Source: Alphaproteobacteria bacterium (GTDB lineage: Bacteria > Pseudomonadota > Alphaproteobacteria > UBA6615). Taken from it: a stretch of DNA of 64,000 bases. The stretch covers positions 172,923-236,922 of the forward strand of contig JAJFIX010000037.1 of the NCBI GenBank assembly GCA_021774575.1, written 5' to 3'. Below are positions 7,894-15,889 of this stretch, in pieces. The translations under genes were made by a program, and so were the position numbers. Every line of letters starts with the position of its first letter. Positions within the stretch are counted from its first letter, which is position 1. The notes under the pieces are model-generated. The model searched no databases. It was not told the DNA's origin and saw only the letters and a program-made list of their open reading frames with translations.

Positions 7894-10800
7894 TCAATCG
7901 GGTCCAGTATCAAAAATCCTAAGCGCGCGTGCTATTCCAGAACTTGGAGATGATGCCAATATATCGGACTTCAGGTCTGCAAATTGCTTTTGCTTCCCCA
8001 AGAATTGAATCCGGTACGCGGCGAGAACTTCTGCGACTGGGTCGTACGCAAACTGCAGTTGTCGATTGATCCGGTTTTGCTGAACCAACCCACAGGATAT
8101 TAGCATTTCGACAATTTTTGCGGGCTCCACGAGTTTGTCGTTATTGGCATTCATGAATTTTACTTCATCCGCCTCTTTGACCATGACCCCACGTAGATAG
8201 CCACTTTCGATTTCACGCGGCACCCAGTTGTCTCTAACAGACTCGAATGCTGCTATGGACGAAGCCCGCACCATATCTTCTCCGTTTAGATCGACTCGTT
8301 CGAAGCGCAACCCTTCAACATACCGCAATACTAAATCTGTGATGGACTCAGACATTGTGTTGCCATCTATCGCTTGCTCGATTGCAAAACGAACAAATAG
8401 TGGACTTAGGTTTTGCTCCGCTTCAACGAATGGGGCTATTTTATTAAGGACTTCTGCCTGGTCGGGCTCTTGCACATACGCCGTCACATATAATGGTATT
8501 TGTTTGGCCTCCAGCACGGAGACTCTAACATGATCGAAACTCTCCCAAATCTGCCCAATTGGTCGAGGGTGCCGCGCCGTTACAATAAGCGATTTTATCA
8601 TTTGCTTGCTGACGGCAGTGCCGATCTGACTTTCGGCATCGGCGGTGGCACGCTCACTCAAGGAATCTATGATGGGGATCAACAGTCCCCTTGAGGTGAG
8701 TAATTTCAGCATTCCTTCAGACGGGGTTCGTCCATTGATGGTCAATAGGCCAGCCAAATGTGAAAACAACGATACGCCCCAATCTTCGTCAATTAAAATG
8801 GGGACGACTTGGGCTTGAGGCCGCTCATAGGCTCTCGATGCCATCTGAAAGGCTAGTGCACTCTTGCCAGCACCACCCACAGCATCGATCCAGACGAGAC
8901 CTCCATGTGCTTCGAAGGCCTCAATATCATTCCTGTTTCCAATTTCACAATACTTCTGGCGCTCTTTAACCGGTCCTCGGTTGGCGAAACTGTCACGATA
9001 GATTTGTTTTCGATTGCTACGTAACCACGCCTTGAGTGGGCGGGCTGTTGAACCCAGGTAACCGTAAATCAGCAATATGTTCACCAGCAGCTTCCACGGG
9101 GGCATCTTTGGCGCACCGACCTTCGGCATTGCCCAAAAGGTAAGCTTGCTGGGCACGAAGATCCAACATCCAATGGCAACGAAAAAGACCAAAGACCAAA
9201 CCAATGCTGGCCAGATAATGGGTTTCATCCAACCTAGTTCGTTGTAGATCTTGTGGGCGACCTCATATCCAGTTTTTATGGATATAAGAACGCGCTCATC
9301 GAATGTCCATTTGTCCATGAGCAATTGACGAACCCGTTCAAATTCGATGAGGGGTACTGCACCTACATGCCGCTCTTCGAAGCCGTGATCATTGATAGCG
9401 CGAACCTGACGGCGCAAACCATCGGTCGGAGCCATCACACCTTCCGGTGTCACCACAACTATGCCGTGGTCTTGAAAAAAAACGTCGGCGATACTTTCGA
9501 GTTTTTTGGATAATATTGCCAGTCGATCATTGCATAATATCCAAAGGGTATTGGGGGAAAGGAAAGTAATTTCGCCCGGTTCGCCGCAAACTTGTTTAAC
9601 AGCCAATTCGCCCTTGCCCGGTTCCCACAGGCGCACCGTGCCATCTTCGCCGCCGGATACAATCTGGGAGCCATTGGGGGAGAACGCAACGCTGAGCACC
9701 CTGCCGTCATGACCGGTGAACGGGTTTGTGGCCGGTGTTCCGTTGAGTTCCCACAGCCGCACCGTGCCATCTTCGCTGCCGGAGACAATCTGGGAGCCAT
9801 CGGGGGAGAATGCAACGCTCCTCACCCAGCCGTAATGACCGGTGAACGGATCGGCGGCCGGTATTCCATTGAGGTCCCACAGCCGCACTGTGCCATCTTG
9901 GCCGCCGGATACAATCTGGGAGCCATTGGGGGAGAACGCAACACTCCTCACACTGGCGTCATGGCCGGTAAATGGATCTGCGGCCGGCGTTCCGTTGAGT
10001 TCCCACAGCCGCACCGTACCATCGCTGCCGCCGGAGACAATCTGGGAGCCATTGGGGGAGAACGCAACGCTGAGCACCGCGCCGTCATGACCGGTGAACG
10101 GATCGGGTGCCGGTGTTCCGTCGAGCTGCCACAGCCGCACTGTGCCATCGCTGCCGCCGGAAACATTTTGGGAGCCATCAGGCGAGAATGCAACGCTGAG
10201 CACCCTGCCGTCATGACCGGTGAGTGGTTCGGCAGCCGGTGTTCCGTTGAGCGCCCACAGTCGCACCGTACCATCGTCGCCGCCGGAGATAATCTGGGAG
10301 CCGTCGGGGGAGGACGCAACGCTGAGCACCCTGCCGTCATGGCCGCTGAACGGATCGGCGGCCGGTGTTCCTTTGAATTCCCACAGCCGCACCGTACCAT
10401 CGTCGCCGCCGGAGACAATCTGGGAGCCATCGGGGGAGAATGCAACGCTCTTAACCCAGTCGTCATGACCTTTGAACGGATCTGTGGCCGGTTTTCCGTC
10501 GAGTTCCCACAGCCGCACTGTACCATCGCTGCCGCCGGAAACAATTTGGGAGCCATCAGGGGAGAATGCAACGCTGAGCACCCAGTTGCCATGACCGGTG
10601 AACGGATCGGTGGCCGGTGTTCCGTTGAGTTCCCACAGCCGCACAGTGCCATCGAACCCGCCGGAAACAATCTGGGAGCCATCGGGGGAGAACGAAACGC
10701 TAAGCACCGAGCGGTCATGACCTGTGAACGGATCGGCGGCCGGTGTTCCGTTGAGTTCCCACAGCCGCACCGTGCCATCTTCGCTGCCGGATACAATCTG

Positions 10801-12267
10801 GGAGCCATTGGGGGAGAACGCAACGCTGCGTACCGCGCCGTCATGACCGGTGAACGGATTGGGTGCCGGTGTTCCGTCGAGCTGCCACAACCGCACCGTA
10901 CCATCGCTGCCGCCGGAAACAATCTGGGAACCATCAGGGGAGAATGCAACGCTGAGAACCCTGCCGTCATGACCGGTGAGCGGATCGGCGGCCGGTGTTC
11001 CGTTGAGATCCCACAGCCGCACCGTACCATCGTCGCCGCCGGAGACAATCTGGGAGCCATCGGGGGAGAATGCAACGCTGTACACCGTGCGGTAATGACC
11101 GGTGAACGGATCGGCGGCCGATGTTCCGTTGAGTTCCCACAACCGCACTGTACCATCGAATCCGCCGGATACAATTTGGGAGCCATCGGGGGAGAACGCA
11201 ACGCCGAGCACGCTGCCGTCATGACTGGTGAACGGATCGGTGGCCGGTGTTCCGCTGAGCTCCCAGAACCGCACCGTGCCATCGCCGCCGCCGGAGACAA
11301 TTTGGGAGCCGTCGGGGGAGAACGCAACGGTGAGCACCCAGTCGTCATGAGCAGTGAACGGATCGGTGACCGGTGTTCCGTTGAGTGTCCACAGCCGCAC
11401 CGTGCCATCTTCGCCGCTGGAGACAATCTGGGAGCCATCAGGGGAGAACCCAACGCTGAGCACCGCGCCGTCATGACCTTTGAACGGATAGGATGCCGGT
11501 GTTCCGTTGAGTTCCCACAGCCGCACCGTGCCATCTTGGCCGCCGGAGACAATCTGGGAGCCATCGGGGGAGAACGCAACGCTGAGCACCCAGTCGTCAT
11601 GAGCAGTGAACGGATCGGTGACCGGTGTTCCGTTGAGTTCCCACAGTCGCACCGTGCCATCTTGGCCGCCGGAGACAATCTGCGAGCCATCGGGGGAGAA
11701 CCCAACGCTGAGCACGGCGCCGTCATGACCTTTGAACGGATCGGGTGCCGGTGTTCCGTTCAATTCCCACAGGCGCACCGTGCCATCGAACCCGCCGGAA
11801 ACAATTTGGGAGCCGTTGGGGGAGAACGCAATGCTGGTCACCCAGTCGTCATGACCGGTGAACGGATCGGCGGCCGGTGTTCCGTTGAGTTCCCACAGTC
11901 GCACCGTGCCATCTTGGCCGCCGGAGACAATTTGGGAGCCATCAGGGGAGAAAACGGCTGTTGCTGCAGCAGCAAAAAATTCCGAAATTCTTATTGGTTT
12001 GTCCAAATCCGATATATCGAAAACATCAATTCGGCCAGATCGATTGACAACAAGGAGCCGTTCCGTTTCTCTCGGGGCGTAGGCGACTACTACTGGTTCA
12101 AGATCTGTAAGCTCAATTTGTGGTACATAGTGAGTTTCGGCGCTAGCTGATGTCATGCCAACAATTAGATGGATGACGGATAACGCAATCGTTAACCCAA
12201 AACAAAACGTGGAAGTGATGATATTCGGCACCGCAATTATGCCTTCACCGCGGGTGCTTCTTGCCAT
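7894..12267 (-). CDS. Exported WD40-repeat protein with membrane anchor and cytoplasmic P-loop NTPase
   Basis: This 1457-residue protein has four parts. Residues 1-43 form a signal or anchor segment with a basic start, a hydrophobic core to about 37, and ASA before ETH. Residues 111-866 are 18 tandem 42-residue WD40 units (consensus SQIVSGGxDGTVRLWELNG), with a partial 19th after them and degenerate blades on both sides. That makes about 20-21 blades, which would suit three seven-bladed propellers. Residues 1014-1037 are a strong membrane helix followed by many Lys and Arg. From about 1115 there is a P-loop domain with Walker A GGAGKSA (1131-1137) and IPIIDSL as Walker B-like. The positive-inside rule puts the repeats in the periplasm and the NTPase in the cytoplasm. 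A STAND-like sensor role is inference. A ribosome site GGAGAGGAA precedes the ATG. Confidence 0.85.
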   Translation of the reverse strand: MARSTRGEGIIAVPNIITSTFCFGLTIALSVIHLIVGMTSASAETHYVPQIELTDLEPVVVAYAPRETERLLVVNRSGRIDVFDISDLDKPIRISEFFAAAATAVFSPDGSQIVSGGQDGTVRLWELNGTPAADPFTGHDDWVTSIAFSPNGSQIVSGGFDGTVRLWELNGTPAPDPFKGHDGAVLSVGFSPDGSQIVSGGQDGTVRLWELNGTPVTDPFTAHDDWVLSVAFSPDGSQIVSGGQDGTVRLWELNGTPASYPFKGHDGAVLSVGFSPDGSQIVSSGEDGTVRLWTLNGTPVTDPFTAHDDWVLTVAFSPDGSQIVSGGGDGTVRFWELSGTPATDPFTSHDGSVLGVAFSPDGSQIVSGGFDGTVRLWELNGTSAADPFTGHYRTVYSVAFSPDGSQIVSGGDDGTVRLWDLNGTPAADPLTGHDGRVLSVAFSPDGSQIVSGGSDGTVRLWQLDGTPAPNPFTGHDGAVRSVAFSPNGSQIVSGSEDGTVRLWELNGTPAADPFTGHDRSVLSVSFSPDGSQIVSGGFDGTVRLWELNGTPATDPFTGHGNWVLSVAFSPDGSQIVSGGSDGTVRLWELDGKPATDPFKGHDDWVKSVAFSPDGSQIVSGGDDGTVRLWEFKGTPAADPFSGHDGRVLSVASSPDGSQIISGGDDGTVRLWALNGTPAAEPLTGHDGRVLSVAFSPDGSQNVSGGSDGTVRLWQLDGTPAPDPFTGHDGAVLSVAFSPNGSQIVSGGSDGTVRLWELNGTPAADPFTGHDASVRSVAFSPNGSQIVSGGQDGTVRLWDLNGIPAADPFTGHYGWVRSVAFSPDGSQIVSGSEDGTVRLWELNGTPATNPFTGHDGRVLSVAFSPNGSQIVSGGEDGTVRLWEPGKGELAVKQVCGEPGEITFLSPNTLWILCNDRLAILSKKLESIADVFFQDHGIVVVTPEGVMAPTDGLRRQVRAINDHGFEERHVGAVPLIEFERVRQLLMDKWTFDERVLISIKTGYEVAHKIYNELGWMKPIIWPALVWSLVFFVAIGCWIFVPSKLTFWAMPKVGAPKMPPWKLLVNILLIYGYLGSTARPLKAWLRSNRKQIYRDSFANRGPVKERQKYCEIGNRNDIEAFEAHGGLVWIDAVGGAGKSALAFQMASRAYERPQAQVVPILIDEDWGVSLFSHLAGLLTINGRTPSEGMLKLLTSRGLLIPIIDSLSERATADAESQIGTAVSKQMIKSLIVTARHPRPIGQIWESFDHVRVSVLEAKQIPLYVTAYVQEPDQAEVLNKIAPFVEAEQNLSPLFVRFAIEQAIDGNTMSESITDLVLRYVEGLRFERVDLNGEDMVRASSIAAFESVRDNWVPREIESGYLRGVMVKEADEVKFMNANNDKLVEPAKIVEMLISCGLVQQNRINRQLQFAYDPVAEVLAAYRIQFLGKQKQFADLKSDILASSPSSGIARALRIFDTGPD
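9670..11937 (-). repeat. Array of 18 tandem 126-bp units encoding WD40 blades
   Basis: Eighteen contiguous 126-base units, each encoding 42 residues, with a partial 19th unit extending to about 9630. The framework is almost invariant. Residue 8 of the unit and residues 30-32 and 34 change from copy to copy; position 8 is Q, F, E, G, D or S. Because the unit length is a multiple of three and lacks stops in several frames, long false frames appear on the opposite strand. Confidence 0.95.
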
Positions 12268-12909
12268 TTACTTATTTCCTCTCCGTCAACGGTATGTGCG
12301 CAATCTATTCAAAGGAAATTCTGACGACTGAAACAGTTTGCGCCTGGCATCGTCGAAGGCGAAAATATACAGCGCGTTGCTACGTTTATCACTAGGCCCG
12401 GCCAGCCATTGTGAGCACTGCGAACGAATCAAAAGTGTTGCTCAATTATTGATTAACTTTACCCTACCATTCCAGGTCGTCTCACCTCCACACGCCAACG
12501 TGATTTTTGCTTTTTACAAGGTTGATGGTAGCAATATATAATCTATACGGGTTATCCGATCAACGTGGATGCCTCGGAACATACGGTATGGCAGAGCTTT
12601 TGCTGGCTGCGTAATTCGCCGTTCTGTGGAGTGCATTGAGCGGATGCGGTGCAACTAGCTACATCATTTATAGGGGGTTAGGCCGACAAGCTGGGCGCGA
12701 TCAGTGATGATTTCCGGAATTATTACATGCAGCTAAAGAACATATGCCACTGCGCAAGAAACACGACAAAGGTTGCTGATATTTTGGCCAGGGTAGTTAC
12801 ATATATCTTCTGCTGCCAATTAACACACACACTCAAACGCAGCGTTTTCAGCTGATGAGAGTCAATGTCAAAATGCCTGTTATGCGAGCAGGTCCTGCAA
12901 GGGGGAGGC
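12268..12909. other. Divergent intergenic region between the WD40 and patatin genes
   Basis: An A/T-rich gap of about 640 bases between divergently transcribed genes; it should contain both promoters. Short frames on either strand have no ribosome site or recognisable product. I saw no hairpin or repeat that I could defend. Confidence 0.4.
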
Positions 12910-14547
12910 ATGACAAGATCATTCGATTTGGGTTTAACCATGGCGGGTGCGATATCGGCGGGCGCCTACACCGGCGGTGTTCTCGATTTCCTCATCCAAG
13001 CGCTTGACTCATATTATGAGGCCAAGTTGACTGGCGACTGGGCTGGACTGGATCATGATATCAATTTGCGGGTGTTCAGCGGGGCCTCCGCCGGTGCAAT
13101 GACTTCAGCCATCGCGGCAATACAGCTGGCCAGCGATACCGAACCCGTGCTCGACGTCAATAATCCGCCGGCGGCGGAGAAAAATCGGCTCTTCGACGCT
13201 TGGGTCGAGAAAATCGATATCGATCCCCTGCTGGACGATCAGGATCTCAGAGGGGAGCGGGCAGCTGTCCGGTCGGTGCTCGATTCGACTAGGCTCGAAC
13301 AAATCTCGCTTGAGTCACTTAAAACCCATGTTAGCACTCAGCGTCGGCCCTGGGTTTCCGACAACTTGGGTCTTTACCTCACTGTGACAAATCTGCGCGG
13401 CGTGCCCCATGCGTTCGAGCTCTATAGTGACAAGGCGTCGCTTTATGGAATGTCGAAGCATAAGGACGTTATGCGGTTTACAGTATCTGGCGGCGAGGCG
13501 GCCGACGACTTCATCGCCCTCGACCCGAGCAATGCGCCGAATGGAAACTGGCCCCAACTAGCTACCGCTGCACTGGCCAGCGGTGCATTTCCTGTCGGTC
13601 TGAGGGCCCAGACTCTCGAGCGTGATTATCGCGATTATTATGGCCAGCCCAGGTTACGTGATCCGGCGCCGGCTTTTGGAAACCAGAAGCAACCATACAG
13701 CTTTCTTTGCGTCGATGGTGGCCTGATGGACAATGAACCCCTGGAGCTTGCACGTCGCCACCTTGCCCAAGCTAGTGGCGGCCAAAATCCTCGCGATGGG
13801 CACAAAGCGAACCGTGCGGTCGTGATGATCGACCCCTTTCCCAATTTGGTGGAGTTCGACACCGACTACCATGCTGACGACCGGCTATTGCGAATTCTTC
13901 AGCCGATATTCGGTGCCCTCGTCAATCAGGCTCGATTCAAGCCGGAGGAGTTGGATTTGGCCGAGGACGACGAAATTCATTCTCGTTATGTAATCTCGCC
14001 GAGCCGGTACGTAGGCGAGCAGCAGGTCGAGCCAGCGATCGCGTCAGCTGTCCTTGGTGGGTTTGGCGGGTTTCTTCACAAATCATTCCGGCAACACGAT
14101 TTTCACCTTGGACGCATGAACTGCCAACGTTTCTTGGAACGCCACTTTACATTGCCCGCATCGAACCCCTTGTTCGGTGATCCAGGAGAGGCGACGATCA
14201 ATGAGTGGTGCTTGAAGGACAAGAACGATATCCCAATTCTCGGCAAAGAGTGGGCAGGCGAACGTCGGCGACTGCCAATTATTCCACTGGCAGGGAGCGC
14301 CAAGTTGTCGATCGAAAGTATCGACCCTCCTTCGGCTGACCAGGTCGACCTTAAAGCTTTAGAAAAGCGGATTGCAGCGCGTATTCGGCGCGTCGCCAAT
14401 CTCTTAGTCGACACCGATTTGCAAGGTATTATCAATGGCCGCCTGAAACGATCCATGGTGAAAACATTTTTGTTGCCAAATATTTCGCGACAACTTGCCG
14501 GTCGGGCGAATAAATGGATCGCATCGGAACTGAAAAAACTGAGTTAG
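12910..14547 (+). CDS. Patatin-like phospholipase
   Basis: A 545-residue lipid acyl hydrolase of the patatin family. The glycine-rich oxyanion loop is in MAGAISAGAYTGGVLDF (residues 11-27). The nucleophile elbow GASAG puts the catalytic serine at 60, and the catalytic aspartate lies in VDGGLMDNEP near 268. No signal peptide is seen, so it should be cytoplasmic and act on membrane phospholipids. I chose the ATG at 12910, which follows a strong AAGGGGGAGG. An in-frame ATG at 12865 has no such site and would put 15 residues before the conserved start. Patatins are common effectors in defence systems, but no cyclase or other sensor gene lies directly beside it, so that role is open. Confidence 0.85.
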   Translation: MTRSFDLGLTMAGAISAGAYTGGVLDFLIQALDSYYEAKLTGDWAGLDHDINLRVFSGASAGAMTSAIAAIQLASDTEPVLDVNNPPAAEKNRLFDAWVEKIDIDPLLDDQDLRGERAAVRSVLDSTRLEQISLESLKTHVSTQRRPWVSDNLGLYLTVTNLRGVPHAFELYSDKASLYGMSKHKDVMRFTVSGGEAADDFIALDPSNAPNGNWPQLATAALASGAFPVGLRAQTLERDYRDYYGQPRLRDPAPAFGNQKQPYSFLCVDGGLMDNEPLELARRHLAQASGGQNPRDGHKANRAVVMIDPFPNLVEFDTDYHADDRLLRILQPIFGALVNQARFKPEELDLAEDDEIHSRYVISPSRYVGEQQVEPAIASAVLGGFGGFLHKSFRQHDFHLGRMNCQRFLERHFTLPASNPLFGDPGEATINEWCLKDKNDIPILGKEWAGERRRLPIIPLAGSAKLSIESIDPPSADQVDLKALEKRIAARIRRVANLLVDTDLQGIINGRLKRSMVKTFLLPNISRQLAGRANKWIASELKKLS

Positions 14548-14775
14548 CTGAGTCCACTGATGTGTCCCGCGCTAGCAACCATAAAATGGTGAAGGATGTC
14601 TTCTAATGGACAAATTGCTCTTCTTAACTATTTTTGAGAGTGAAGAAGAGATAAAAACAATTGGTGGTTCGGGCTGCCAAACAGATACATTCGTAATTGT
14701 TGGCTTCCCCACGCTTCTTTTGTCATAATCACAGAGTTCAATCTCTGGCACATACGATCTCTGCAAGGATTCAAA

Positions 14776-15816
14776 ATGACTCGGCTAACCGTCGTGGATC
14801 TCTTTAGCGGCTGTGGTGGCGTTACCGCGGCATTGGGAATGCAAGGTTTTGAGGTTCTCGCTGCTATTGATAATGACCCGCTTTCTGGCATGACCTATCG
14901 ACGTAACAATAAGGGTGTCCATCTTTATGTAAACGATATCCGCGAGATTGATCCTAAAACTATACTAACTGATCAATTGGACAGCGCGAGTGTAGATCTT
15001 CTTGTTGTTTGCTCACCTTGCCAACCATTTAGTAACCAGAACAAGAACAGAAAAGGTGACACTCGAGCTAACCTTGTTTTCGAATCGGTACGCTTTGCAA
15101 AAACTTTGAATCCGAAAATAATACTTTTCGAAAACGTACCGGGATTGGTTAAGGCCAATGCGCCAAATGTCCTTGAGAAGTTACGCAAGAAACTCAGTGG
15201 CGTGGGTTATTGTTTGGGTGAACCCAATACAGTCGATATGGCGGACTATGGTGTTCCCCAGAGACGTCTTCGCTGTGTGATGTTTGCCACTCGAACTGGA
15301 TGCTCCGTGGAATTACCTAAACCAATCACGCCAAAGGAACAAAGGAGAACGGTTCGAATGGCGATTGGTGATTTGCCTCAATTAATATCCGGCGACAGAG
15401 ATGAAAACGATTCCCTTCATTTTGCACGCGATCACCAACCAATCGCGTTAAAAAGGATGGCCCGTATCAAAAAGAATGGCGGTGACCGCTTCTCTTTGCC
15501 TCCAAGCCTTGAGCTTGCGTGTCACAAGGGGAAAAAAGGTTATCCAGATGTCTATGGGCGTATGTGGTGGGACCGAGTAGCGCCTACTCTGACCACAGGA
15601 TGCACAGACATAACTCGAGGACGGTTTATGCACCCCACACAAGACCGAGCCATATCTCTAAGAGAAGCTGCGCGACTTCAAACGTTTCCGGATTACTATA
15701 AATTCGAAGGAAATGTGGGGCAGGTGGCAACTCAAATAGGCAATGCTGTCCCTCCGGCGTTTATCGAGGCTGTTGCTCCGTCACTTCGTCGAGCTCTCCG
15801 AACATCTCAATGCTAA
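14776..15816 (+). CDS. C5 DNA cytosine methyltransferase (Dcm/M.HpaII class)
   Basis: The 346-residue enzyme transfers a methyl group from SAM to C5 of cytosine in a specific DNA site. All core motifs are present: I (DLFSGCGG, residues 8-15), IV with the catalytic Cys82 in SPCQPFSNQ, VI (FENVPG near 118-123), VIII (QRRLR) and X (GNAVPP). The target recognition region between VIII and X is short, which suits a simple target; the site cannot be read from sequence. Its 3' end is followed at 74 bases by a GHKL ATPase gene on the same strand and then a receiver-like gene, forming an operon. No recognisable restriction endonuclease is adjacent. Codon use is A/T-rich compared with flanking core genes. 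Confidence 0.93.
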   Translation: MTRLTVVDLFSGCGGVTAALGMQGFEVLAAIDNDPLSGMTYRRNNKGVHLYVNDIREIDPKTILTDQLDSASVDLLVVCSPCQPFSNQNKNRKGDTRANLVFESVRFAKTLNPKIILFENVPGLVKANAPNVLEKLRKKLSGVGYCLGEPNTVDMADYGVPQRRLRCVMFATRTGCSVELPKPITPKEQRRTVRMAIGDLPQLISGDRDENDSLHFARDHQPIALKRMARIKKNGGDRFSLPPSLELACHKGKKGYPDVYGRMWWDRVAPTLTTGCTDITRGRFMHPTQDRAISLREAARLQTFPDYYKFEGNVGQVATQIGNAVPPAFIEAVAPSLRRALRTSQC

Positions 15817-15889
15817 TTTTCCGCCATTCAACATATCATTTCAGTCCGACGGGGTTAATAGTAAGCGCGACGGGGTGGAAATTTTAGAA

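Noticed and set aside
9670..11937. CRISPR-like periodic array
   Set aside because: The repeats are contiguous 126-base coding units with no spacers, and they translate to WD40 blades on the minus strand.
9592..12150. An 852-codon plus-strand frame, and a 592-codon frame at 9948-11726
   Set aside because: They are antisense or shifted readings of the 126-base WD40 array. The unit length is a multiple of three, so stop-free frames repeat along it. Products are low-complexity repeats with no known fold.
14776..15816. A DISARM or BREX methyltransferase component
   Set aside because: None of the other signature genes (helicase, DrmA/B, PglZ, BrxL) is present nearby.
15743..15889. Upstream start of the GHKL ATPase inside the methyltransferase gene
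   Set aside because: The extra residues read an alternative frame of the methyltransferase. The ATG at 15890 has a ribosome site and a family-like N-terminus.
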